DNA of 20,118 bases from DATJWY01 sp035500775. GTDB taxonomy: Bacteria > Pseudomonadota > Alphaproteobacteria > Acetobacterales > Acetobacteraceae. Under the pieces are notes generated by a model. That model was not told where the DNA came from and made no database searches. It worked only from the letters and a program-made list of their open reading frames with translations. The position numbers and the translations under genes are program-made. Within the stretch, counting starts at the first letter, position 1. The number at the start of each line of letters is the position of its first letter. Positions 14,806 to 20,118 of the stretch are shown here, piece after piece. The stretch covers positions 1 through 20,118 of the forward strand of contig DATJWY010000030.1 in the NCBI GenBank assembly GCA_035500775.1, in the 5' to 3' direction.

Positions 14806-14924
14806 TTGGCGGCATCGGGCGATGCGCGCCCTCAATGGTTTTGCTTGCTGGAAGCTCTGTTTCGGGGCGGACCTCAGGTCCGGCGCCGGAAGACTGGCTT
14901 CCTGGCGCTTAAGGAGTGACAGGC
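14806..14924 (+). promoter_or_regulatory. rpsM leader with two hairpins before the ribosome-binding site
   Basis: The leader has a hairpin at 14868-14882 (CGGACC, TCA, GGTCCG). A longer one at 14883-14908 has arms CGCCGGAAG and CTTCC-T-GGCG with a 1-nt bulge and loop ACTGG. The second ends only 2 nt before the Shine-Dalgarno sequence AAGGAG (14911-14916). In E. coli, S4 controls the alpha operon through an rpsM leader fold. rpsD is not in this operon here, so any analogous control would have to use another protein or none. Confidence 0.4.
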
Positions 14925-15302
14925 GTGGCGCGTATTGCCGGTGTGAACATCCCAACGAACAAGCGGGTGACCATCAGCCTGCGTTACATTTACGGCATCG
15001 GGCCGGCGAAGGCGCAGGAGATCTGCAACAAGCTCGGCATCGCCGACGACCGCCGTGTGAACCAGCTGAGCGACGAAGAAGTCCTGCGTATCCGCGAGCT
15101 GATCGACCACGAATTCCGCGTCGAGGGCGACCTGCGGCGTGAAGTTGCGATGAACATCAAGCGCCTGATGGATCTCGGCTGCTATCGCGGCCTGCGGCAT
15201 CGCCGCGGCCTGCCGGTACGCGGTCAGCGGACCCACACGAATGCGCGTACCCGCAAGGGCAAGGCGGTGCCGATCGCCGGCAAGAAGAAGGTGACGAAGT
15301 AA
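14925..15302 (+). CDS. rpsM: 30S ribosomal protein S13
   Basis: S13 lies in the 30S head and bridges to the large subunit. The 125-residue product starts MARIAGVNIPTNKRV and has YIYGIGPAKAQEICNKLGI (helix-hairpin-helix) and the basic C-terminus RGLPVRGQRTHTNARTRKGK. The start is GTG at 14925: it gives the canonical N-terminus and lies 8 nt after AAGGAG. An in-frame GTG at 14916 would add three residues and would overlap the Shine-Dalgarno sequence, so it is rejected. It heads the alpha operon behind the promoter at 14770-14797. Confidence 0.97.
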   Translation: MARIAGVNIPTNKRVTISLRYIYGIGPAKAQEICNKLGIADDRRVNQLSDEEVLRIRELIDHEFRVEGDLRREVAMNIKRLMDLGCYRGLRHRRGLPVRGQRTHTNARTRKGKAVPIAGKKKVTK

Positions 15303-15320
15303 GGCCGGTCTTCCGGCCTT
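15301..15320 (+). terminator. Hairpin at the rpsM stop codon, possible attenuator
   Basis: AAGGCCGG (15301-15308) and CCGGCCTT (15313-15320) form a perfect 8-bp stem with a TCTT loop. The stem includes two bases of the rpsM TAA stop. The downstream sequence ATCTTCCGGTTTCTCTCT is pyrimidine-rich but not a U tract, so termination is likely partial at most. Confidence 0.4.
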
Positions 15321-15356
15321 ATCTTCCGGTTTCTCTCTCCGCCATCGCCCTTTTCC

Positions 15357-15377
15357 GCGCCCTTCCGTGAGGGGCGC
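15357..15377 (+). promoter_or_regulatory. Stem-loop upstream of rpsK
   Basis: GCGCCCTTC (15357-15365) pairs with GAGGGGCGC (15369-15377) over nine positions with one G-U, loop CGT. It ends 9 nt before AGGA (15387-15390), the rpsK Shine-Dalgarno sequence. With the stem at 15301-15320 it fills most of the 98-bp rpsM-rpsK gap. Confidence 0.35.
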
Positions 15378-15400
15378 CAAACAAGCAGGATTTTTACCTC

Positions 15401-15799
15401 ATGGCGAAACCCGCCGCTTCGTCCACCCGGCCGCGCAAGAAAGAGCGCAAGAACATCATCTCGGGTGTGGCGCATGTGAACGCCTCGTTCAACAACACCA
15501 TGATCACCATCACCGACGCCCAGGGCAATGCCATCGCCTGGTCGTCGAGCGGCAGCCAGGGCTTCAAGGGCAGCCGTAAGTCCACCCCGTATGCCGCCCA
15601 GGTCGCGGCCGAGGATGCGGGCCGCAAGGCGCGCGAGCACGGGATGGAGACGCTGGAGATCGAGGTGAGCGGCCCCGGTTCCGGGCGCGAGAGCGCGCTG
15701 CGGGCCCTGCAGGCGGTCGGCTTCGCGATCACCGCGATCCGTGACATGACCCCGATCCCGCACAATGGCTGCCGCCCGCGCAAGCGCCGGCGCGTCTGA
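15401..15799 (+). CDS. rpsK: 30S ribosomal protein S11
   Basis: S11 forms part of the 30S platform near the mRNA exit and the anti-Shine-Dalgarno helix. The 132-residue product starts MAKPAASSTRPRKKERKNI. It contains GVAHVNASFNNTMITITDAQ, SSGSQGFKGSRKSTPYAAQV and the C-terminal TPIPHNGCRPRKRRRV, all characteristic. The ATG lies 10 nt after AGGA. The long structured gap on each side suggests that its translation is set separately from rpsM and rpoA. Confidence 0.98.
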   Translation: MAKPAASSTRPRKKERKNIISGVAHVNASFNNTMITITDAQGNAIAWSSSGSQGFKGSRKSTPYAAQVAAEDAGRKAREHGMETLEIEVSGPGSGRESALRALQAVGFAITAIRDMTPIPHNGCRPRKRRRV

Positions 15800-15810
15800 G
15801 ATCGGAGGCG

Positions 15811-15848
15811 GCGACCCGCCCGCTCCTTGCCGGAGCCAGCGGGGTCGC
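15811..15848 (+). promoter_or_regulatory. Extended hairpin between rpsK and rpoA
   Basis: GCGACCCGC (15811-15819) pairs with GCGGGGTCGC (15839-15848) with one bulge. The interior is capped by GCTCC (15822-15826), TTGCC, GGAGC (15832-15836). The structure is about 38 nt long with some 14 pairs. It lies 28 nt before the rpoA start and leaves the Shine-Dalgarno sequence (AAGG, 15864-15867) free. It may set the rpoA:ribosomal protein ratio by mRNA processing or attenuation. Confidence 0.4.
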
Positions 15849-15876
15849 TGCCAAACGCATTTGAAAGGCTGAGAGA

Positions 15877-16896
15877 GTGGTCATCCAGAGGAACTGGCAG
15901 TCCCTGATCAAGCCGGAGAAGCTGGAAGTCGAGCCGGGAGCCGACCCGTCGCGGGTCGCGACCATCGTCGCCGAGCCGCTCGAGCGCGGCTTCGGCATGA
16001 CGCTGGGTAACGCCATCCGCCGCATCCTGCTCTCCTCGCTGCAGGGCGCCGCCGTGACCTCGCTGCAGATCGACGGTGTGCTGCACGAATTCAGCAGCGT
16101 GGCCGGCGTGCGCGAGGACGTCACGGACATCGTGCTGAACGTGAAGCAGCTCGCGCTGCGCATGCACGGGGAAGGGCCGAAGCGCATGTCGCTGACGGCG
16201 ACCGGCCCTGGCGAGGTGCGCGCGGGCCAGATCCAGGCCGGGCACGATATCGACATCATGAACCCCGACCTGGTGATCTGCACCCTCGATGAGGGGGTGA
16301 AGTTCAACATGGAGTTCACGGTGCAGCTCGGCCGCGGCTATGAGCCGGCCGCCGCCAACCGTCCCGAGGATGCGCCGATCGGCCTGATTCCGGTCGATGC
16401 CATCTACTCGCCGGTGCGCCGCGTCGCCTACAAGGTCGAGCCGACCCGCGTCGGTCAGGTGACGGACTTCGACAAGCTGCTGCTCACGGTGGAGACCAAC
16501 GGGGCGGTGACGCCTGAGGACGCGGTGGCGCTCGCCGCTCGCATCCTGCAGGATCAGCTCCAGCTCTTCATCAATTTCGAGGAGCCGCAGCTGGTCCGCG
16601 CCGAGGAGCCGCAGGAAGATCTGGGGTTCAACCGCAACCTGCTGCGCAAGGTGGACGAGCTGGAACTGTCGGTTCGCAGCGCCAACTGCCTGAAGAACGA
16701 CAACATCGTCTATATCGGCGATCTCGTGCAGAAGACCGAGCAGGAAATGCTCCGCACGCCGAATTTCGGCCGCAAGTCCCTGAACGAGATCAAAGAGGTC
16801 CTGACCAATATGGGCCTCACCCTCGGTATGACGGTGCCCGGCTGGCCGCCGGAGAATATCGAGGAACTGGCGAAGCGGCTCGACGAGCCGTTCTGA
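15877..16896 (+). CDS. rpoA: RNA polymerase alpha subunit
   Basis: The alpha subunit dimerises to nucleate core RNA polymerase assembly and contacts UP elements and activators. The 339-residue product has the normal length. The N-terminal domain shows EPLERGFGMTLGNAIRRILL and SLQGAAVTSLQIDGVLHEFS. The C-terminal domain has LELSVRSANCLKNDNIVYIG with the arginine that contacts DNA (E. coli R265), then TPNFGRKSLNEIKEVL. The start is GTG at 15877, giving MVIQRNWQSLIKPEKLEV as in relatives, behind AAGG. It lies in the canonical rpsK-rpoA-rplQ order, with rpsD absent between rpsK and rpoA as is usual in alphaproteobacteria. Confidence 0.98.
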   Translation: MVIQRNWQSLIKPEKLEVEPGADPSRVATIVAEPLERGFGMTLGNAIRRILLSSLQGAAVTSLQIDGVLHEFSSVAGVREDVTDIVLNVKQLALRMHGEGPKRMSLTATGPGEVRAGQIQAGHDIDIMNPDLVICTLDEGVKFNMEFTVQLGRGYEPAAANRPEDAPIGLIPVDAIYSPVRRVAYKVEPTRVGQVTDFDKLLLTVETNGAVTPEDAVALAARILQDQLQLFINFEEPQLVRAEEPQEDLGFNRNLLRKVDELELSVRSANCLKNDNIVYIGDLVQKTEQEMLRTPNFGRKSLNEIKEVLTNMGLTLGMTVPGWPPENIEELAKRLDEPF

Positions 16897-17111
16897 GATC
16901 CCGCGCGGTTCGGTGCGGCGCCCCTGGGCGCGCGCCGGCCGTCGGAGTCAGGCGCTCGCCGGCCCTGGGCCGGCGCGGTTGCCTTTCTGGTCTGCTGAGG
17001 CGGTTCCGGCCCGGTCTTGGGGTGGCGCCGCTTTGTTCGGTTTTGTAGTGAGGCGCCGCTGCCTCTCAGGCCCTTCGCCTGGGAGGGACGGGCTCCGGGG
17101 AGTTAGGGTTC
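16897..17111 (+). other. rpoA-rplQ gap with two strong hairpins
   Basis: The 215-bp gap holds CGCCGGCC (16957-16964) with GGCCGGCG (16968-16975), loop CTG. A 10-bp stem at 17062-17071/17077-17086 has loop CCTTC. A direct repeat GGCGCCGCT occurs at 17024-17032 and 17052-17060. No clear promoter or gene is seen. GGGGAG (17097-17102) is the probable Shine-Dalgarno sequence for rplQ, 9 nt before its ATG. Gaps of this length between rpoA and rplQ are unusual. Confidence 0.5.
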
Positions 17112-17534
17112 ATGCGTCACGGTGTTGCCGGCCGGAAGCTCGGCGTCACGTCCACCCATCGCCTTGCCATGTTCCGCAACATGGCTGTGGCGCTGCTCAA
17201 GCACGAGCAGATCACCACCACCCTGCCGAAGGCCAAGGAGCTGCGGCCGGTGGCGGAGAAGCTGATCACGCTCGGCAAGCGTGGCGGGCTGCATGCGCGC
17301 CGTCAGGCCTATGCGCAGCTTCGGGACGATGTGATCGTCAACAAGCTGTTCGATGCCCTGGCCGAACGGTATCGGGGCCGGGCTGGCGGTTATACCCGCG
17401 TGCTGAAGGCCGGCGTCCGCTATGGCGACGCCGCTGACATGGCGGTGATCGAGCTGGTGGACCGCGACCCCTCGGCCAAGGGCCAGGATAGCGGGCCGAA
17501 GCCGGAAGTCGCCTCGGAAGCCGAGGCCGCCTGA
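17112..17534 (+). CDS. rplQ: 50S ribosomal protein L17
   Basis: L17 lies near the tunnel exit and is required for large-subunit assembly. The 140-residue product starts MRHGVAGRKLGVTSTHRLAM and has FRNMAVALLKHEQITTTLPK, AKELRPVAEKLITLGKRG and GGYTRVLKAGVRYGDAADMA. The last 20 or so residues (PSAKGQDSGPKPEVASEAEAA) are a low-complexity acidic/Ala tail beyond the E. coli length of 127. It closes the alpha operon; an intrinsic terminator lies about 100 bp downstream. Confidence 0.97.
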   Translation: MRHGVAGRKLGVTSTHRLAMFRNMAVALLKHEQITTTLPKAKELRPVAEKLITLGKRGGLHARRQAYAQLRDDVIVNKLFDALAERYRGRAGGYTRVLKAGVRYGDAADMAVIELVDRDPSAKGQDSGPKPEVASEAEAA

Positions 17535-17634
17535 GGTCATCGGGCGGAAACCATCCGGGTATTCCGCCGGTCATTCCGGTCGGCGGAGCCTGGGTGGGAA
17601 GGCGAGAGTTTTACGGCCGGTCATCCCGGCCCGG

Positions 17635-17663
17635 CAGGCGCCCTCGCGGCGCCTGATGTTTTT
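17635..17663 (+). terminator. Intrinsic terminator of the ribosomal operon
   Basis: CAGGCGCC (17635-17642) and GGCGCCTG (17648-17655) form a perfect 8-bp stem with loop CTCGC, followed by ATG and TTTTT (17659-17663). It is the only structure after rplQ with both a strong stem and a T run, so it is the likely 3' end of the alpha operon. Confidence 0.7.
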
Positions 17664-17698
17664 GCGGCGATTGGTTTTGAGTGTTCGGCTCCGGCTAA

Positions 17699-17724
17699 CC
17701 CCGCCGCGGTTTCCGGCGGCGGGG
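17699..17724. terminator. GC-rich hairpin between convergent rplQ and the 96-aa gene
   Basis: CCCCGCCGCGG (17699-17709) pairs with CCGGCGGCGGGG (17713-17724) with one bulge and a TTT loop. A second dyad, GGCGATT (17725-17731) with AATCGCC (17756-17762), lies beside it. Between convergent genes, these probably help end transcription from the minus strand gene. No T run is present in either direction. Confidence 0.4.
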
Positions 17725-17791
17725 GGCGATTACGGCGACGCGCTCACGCGACGGGAATCGCCATGCCGGGAATGCCAGTGCCGTAAGGCGA

Positions 17792-18082
17792 TTACTGGGC
17801 CGACTTGGCTGGGGGAGTGAAGGCCTGGCCGCTCTTGGCCGCGTTCAGGCTCTGGCTGTTCAGATCCTCAACCGCCGGTTCCTTGGCCATCCCCGGAGCC
17901 TTTTGCCCCTTCGTGGCCTTGGTCTTGTGCATCCCGGTCTTGTGGTGGGAGACCGGCGGCTTCGCCGGGGTGGTGGTGGCCTCCGGCGCGGCGGCCGGAG
18001 CCGTCTGCGCGTTGGCGTTCGCGATGGCGCCGCTCGTCGCGAGAGCGAGGGCGGCCAGACCGAGCAGAGTGGTTTTGCGCAT
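17792..18082 (-). CDS. Small secreted Ala/Lys/Pro-rich protein of unknown function
   Basis: The 96-residue product starts MRKTTLLGLAALALATSGAI, a clear Sec signal peptide: a basic n-region, a hydrophobic core to about residue 19, and likely cleavage after an Ala-x-Ala site near residue 25 (ANANAQ). The mature part is disordered-looking: Ala/Pro/Thr-rich (27-43), then His/Lys-rich (HHKTGMHKTKATKGQKAP). It ends with a more structured-looking VEDLNSQSLNAAKSGQAFTP. The start is supported by AAAGGAA (complement of about 18091-18097) upstream. A frame open to 18766 would add residues that overlap rarA antisense and lack signal-peptide logic. It is convergent with rplQ and divergent from rarA. I do not recognise the family, and no function is assigned. 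Confidence 0.75.
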   Translation of the reverse strand: MRKTTLLGLAALALATSGAIANANAQTAPAAAPEATTTPAKPPVSHHKTGMHKTKATKGQKAPGMAKEPAVEDLNSQSLNAAKSGQAFTPPAKSAQ

Positions 18083-18413
18083 GGTCAAGTTTCCTTTTGT
18101 GTGACCATGACCGGACGACAGAACCCATCGTCCGCCCATGCGGCCGGGGAGAACGGTAGGTTTGGTAAAAAGCCCCTGCAAGATACACTCCGGTAATGTC
18201 CAGACTCGCGGCATTTTGGCCACAAAATTGTCACCTGCTTGCAACTGCGCATGACACGGCCTTCTTCCTTCCCACATCTGTCTGGTTCTCCGGCGATCGC
18301 GCGGGTGGCGCCGTGCCCGCCCGCGAGGGGGCGGTGGCCGCGCGCGCTTTCCCGCATGCGGGTAGGCTGGCGTGTCGCGATGGGGCGGGGGCGCCTCGAT
18401 TGGAGCTGTTCCG
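18083..18413. promoter_or_regulatory. Divergent intergenic region between the secreted protein and rarA
   Basis: The 331-bp region must drive both genes. The half nearest the minus gene (about 18150-18260) is AT-richer. A plus-strand candidate is TTGGTA (18162-18167), 16 bp, TACACT (18184-18189), but it is a weak match and far from rarA. A small dyad TTTTG/CAAAA occurs near 18215-18228. The rarA-proximal half (18290-18400) is GC-rich and featureless. No minus-strand promoter met a reasonable standard. Confidence 0.3.
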
Positions 18414-19727
18414 ATGGCCATGCATAGCTTGTTCGAGGAAGAGGCGCCGAGGCCACTGGCGGATCGCCTGCGCCCCACAAGCTTGACCGAGGTCGCCGGC
18501 CAGGACCATCTGCTCGGCCCGGACGGCCCTCTCAGCCGCATGGTTGCGGCCCGTGCGCTGTCCTCCCTGGTGCTGTGGGGCCCGCCGGGCGTCGGCAAGA
18601 CCACCATCGCCCGGCTGCTGGCCCAGGCCACCGACCTGCATTTCGAGGCCGTGTCCGCCATCCAGGGCGGCGTCGCGGATCTGCGGAAAGTGTTCGAGGC
18701 CGCCCGGTCCCGCCGCGCGGCGGGGCAGGGGACGCTGCTGTTCTGCGACGAGATCCACCGCTTCAACCGGGCCCAGCAAGACGCCTTCCTGCCCTATCTC
18801 GAGGACGGGACCATCACGCTCGTCGGGGCCACCACCGAGAACCCGTCCTTTGAGCTGAACGGAGCGATCCTGTCGCGCGTGCGGGTCTTCGTGCTGCGCG
18901 CGCTCGACGAGGCGGCGCTGGCCGCGTTGCTGCGGCGCGCGGAGGTTCAGATGGACCGCGCCCTGCCGCTGCGGCCCGAGGCGCGATCCGCCCTTCTCGA
19001 CCTGGCGGGGGGCGATGGCCGCTATCTGCTGAACATGGTGGAGCAGGTCTACACCCTGACCGGCCCCGAGCCGCTCGACACGGCGGCGATGGGGCGCGTG
19101 CTGCAACGGCGCCTGCCGTCGCATGACAAGGCCGGGGACGGTCACTACGATTTGCTGAGCGCCTTCCATAAGTCGCTGCGCGGCTCGGATGTGCAGGCGG
19201 CCCTTTACTATGCCGCCCGGATGATCGCGGCCGGAGAGGCGCCGGAGGCGGTGTTCCGGCGCCTCTCCTGCGCCGCCAGCGAGGATGTCGGCATGGCCGA
19301 CCCGCAGGCGATGGTGCAGGTCATCACCGCGTGGCAGGCCTTCGAGCGGATCGGCTGGCCCGAAGGGCGCCTGTTCCTGGCGCAGGCGATCGCCTACGTC
19401 GCCACCGCGCCGAAATCGAACGCCGCCTATGCCGCGTTCAACGAGGCCCTCGCGGTCGCCGAGCGTACGGCGCATCTGCCGCCCCCCATGCACATCCTGA
19501 ATGCGCCGACCCAACTGATGAAGGATCTCGGCCGCCACATGGGGTACCGCTACGATCACGACGAGCCGGACGCCTTCTCGGGGCAGGAATTCATGCCTTC
19601 CGCGCTGGCGGGACCGAAGCAGCCGCCGTTCTACCGCCCGAATGAGCGGGGTTTCGAGCGTGAGGTGAAGCGGCGAATGGAGTATTGGGCGGCCTTGAAA
19701 GAACGCCGGAAGGGCGGGGCTCCATAA
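18414..19727 (+). CDS. rarA: Replication-associated recombination protein A (AAA+ ATPase)
   Basis: RarA (MgsA) is a cytoplasmic clamp-loader-like AAA+ ATPase acting at stalled replication forks with SSB and the recombination machinery. The 437-residue product has an N-terminal ADRLRPTSLTEVAGQDHLLG, Walker A GPPGVGKTT (56-64), Walker B LLFCDEIHRF with D112 and E113, and sensor 1 GATTENPSFELN (from 138). An arginine finger lies in LSRVRVF, and the C-terminal MgsA domain has SEDVGMADPQA and PKSNAAYAAFNEA. Length is close to the E. coli protein (447). The start ATG at 18414 has GGAG at 18402-18405; an in-frame ATG at 18372 lacks a site and adds non-homologous residues. It stands alone, after its own intergenic region. 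Confidence 0.96.
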   Translation: MAMHSLFEEEAPRPLADRLRPTSLTEVAGQDHLLGPDGPLSRMVAARALSSLVLWGPPGVGKTTIARLLAQATDLHFEAVSAIQGGVADLRKVFEAARSRRAAGQGTLLFCDEIHRFNRAQQDAFLPYLEDGTITLVGATTENPSFELNGAILSRVRVFVLRALDEAALAALLRRAEVQMDRALPLRPEARSALLDLAGGDGRYLLNMVEQVYTLTGPEPLDTAAMGRVLQRRLPSHDKAGDGHYDLLSAFHKSLRGSDVQAALYYAARMIAAGEAPEAVFRRLSCAASEDVGMADPQAMVQVITAWQAFERIGWPEGRLFLAQAIAYVATAPKSNAAYAAFNEALAVAERTAHLPPPMHILNAPTQLMKDLGRHMGYRYDHDEPDAFSGQEFMPSALAGPKQPPFYRPNERGFEREVKRRMEYWAALKERRKGGAP

Positions 19728-19746
19728 GCACCAAGTAAAGGCGAGG

Positions 19747-19791
19747 CCAGGGGCTCTGCCCCTGGACCCCGCTGGGGCCTTGAGGCCCCAG
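19747..19791. terminator. Tandem GC-rich hairpins after rarA, repeat-like
   Basis: Two perfect 8-bp stems lie side by side: CCAGGGGC/GCCCCTGG (19747-19765, loop TCT) and CTGGGGCC/GGCCCCAG (19772-19791, loop TTGA). ACCCC follows each or lies between them. They could end rarA transcription. Their GGGGCC/GGCCCC composition matches the palindrome at 12451-12473, so they may be copies of a dispersed intergenic repeat. Confidence 0.55.
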
Positions 19792-19803
19792 ACCCCCGAT
19801 CAC

Positions 19804-19847
19804 TTAGGGCATTTTCCGTTCGCCTTGGCTTGCGGATATTGCTCTAA
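19804..19847. repeat. Imperfect palindrome, TTAGGGCATTTTCCG type
   Basis: TTAGGGCATTTTCCG (19804-19818) and CGGATATTGCTCTAA (19833-19847) are inverted with 12 of 15 positions matching, around a 14-nt centre. It resembles palindromic intergenic repeats of the TTAGAGCATTTTCCG type that I associate with alphaproteobacteria; this likeness is from memory and not from a search. Confidence 0.45.
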
Positions 19848-19848
19848 C

Positions 19849-20106
19849 CCGAGCTTCCTACTTTAAAATGCTTCAACCTATTGATTTATAACAAAAAATG
19901 GCGTGCGGAGAGGGCCGCTACTGGCTACACGCTGCGTTTGGAGGATGGATGCGTCGTTTTTGAACCTTCAGAGCAAAAAGCCTAGCAAATCGCGATTCCT
20001 TACCAACCCCACGATCGCGTGATTTACATGGACACGATTCAGCCCCTTATGGCTCAAATTTCACACGATTTCAAAGCGTTGAAGTAAATCGAAGCAGGAA
20101 GCTCGG
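19849..20106. mobile_element. Possible small insertion bounded by inverted repeats
   Basis: CCGAGCTTCCTACTT (19849-19863) is the reverse complement of AAGCAGGAAGCTCGG (20092-20106) at 14 of 15 positions. Similarity extends inward: the reverse complement of 19864-19876 shares TTGAAG and scattered bases with 20079-20091. The enclosed DNA is clearly AT-richer than the surrounding genes. No transposase is visible. It could be a MITE-like element, or two opposed copies of one intergenic repeat flanking a foreign scrap; the right copy may continue past the window. Confidence 0.35.
19881..20087 (+). pseudogene. Broken ORF inside the AT-rich patch
   Basis: One frame reads 34 codons from TTG at 19881 to TAG at 19983, including RAERAATGYTLRLEDGCVV and FEPSEQKA. 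It then continues in the same frame for 33 more codons (IPYQPHDRVIYMDTIQPLM, AQISHDFKALK) to TAA at 20085. The residue mix looks like protein on both sides of the internal stop, unlike shadow frames here. No Shine-Dalgarno sequence precedes the TTG. It may be a decayed fragment of a transferred gene; the family is not recognised and chance is possible. Confidence 0.25.
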
Positions 20107-20118
20107 TCTAACTAATGG

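Noticed and set aside
17024..17060. Direct repeat GGCGCCGCT as part of an array
   Set aside because: Only two copies, 9 bp each, in GC-rich DNA; not an array and not CRISPR-like.
16913..17437. 174-codon plus-strand open frame across the rpoA-rplQ gap
   Set aside because: Its second half is rplQ read in the wrong frame and the first half is Arg/Pro/Gly-rich with no start signal.
17725..17795. Direct repeat GGCGATTAC (17725-17733 and 17787-17795) as attachment-site-like ends
   Set aside because: Nine bases and overlapping a stop codon; within chance for this composition, with no integrase nearby.
18228..18256. TTGTCA-17-ATGACA as the rarA promoter
   Set aside because: The -10 match is poor, so it was not called.
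17792..18766. Longer 324-codon form of the secreted protein
   Set aside because: The extra N-terminal part overlaps rarA antisense and places the signal peptide in mid-protein. The ATG at 18082 has its own ribosome-binding site.

Overview
The window is the main ribosomal-protein locus (str, S10, spc and alpha operon equivalents) of a high-GC alphaproteobacterium. A Rhodospirillales/Acetobacteraceae-type organism fits best. The reasons are the protein sequences (123-aa S12, 101-aa zinc-free S14, 137- to 138-residue L16, short Ala-rich tails), adk directly after secY, rpsD absent from the alpha operon, TTGACA/TATAGT-like promoters, and GC-rich palindromic intergenic repeats. The lineage is inferred from sequence character and was not tested by a search.

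Layout. Positions 1-278 hold a C-terminal gene remnant spread over three reading frames. Positions 279-772 contain hairpins, a good sigma70-type promoter (525-553) and a leader of about 210 nt. Then rpsL, rpsG and tuf follow (773-2883); fusA, which normally lies between rpsG and tuf, is missing. After a 133-bp gap with strong hairpins comes the S10/spc block: rpsJ, rplC, rplD, rplW, rplB, rpsS, rplV, rpsC, rplP, rpmC, rpsQ, rplN, rplX, rplE, rpsN, rpsH, rplF, rplR, rpsE, rpmD, rplO (3017-12445). Many of these genes overlap by a few bases or are 1-13 bp apart. A 284-bp gap with a perfect palindrome precedes secY and adk (12730-14759). A second promoter, with a perfect inverted repeat over its -10 region, precedes rpsM, rpsK, rpoA and rplQ (14925-17534), which end at an intrinsic terminator.

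The genes work together. They encode 27 ribosomal proteins, EF-Tu, the SecY translocon channel, adenylate kinase and the RNA polymerase alpha subunit, so ribosome, transcription and secretion capacity are probably co-regulated. Several gaps carry RNA hairpins that could set relative expression.

The right end is accessory. A 96-aa predicted secreted protein lies on the minus strand (17792-18082), divergent from rarA (18414-19727), a replication-fork AAA+ ATPase. Downstream of rarA are tandem GC hairpins. An AT-richer patch follows (about 19804-20118) with a palindromic repeat, an inverted repeat pair and a possible broken ORF, suggesting a small mobile or repeat-derived insertion. I found no CRISPR array, tRNA, rRNA, defence system or intact transposase, and no convincing new multi-gene system. 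The oddities are regulatory and structural.
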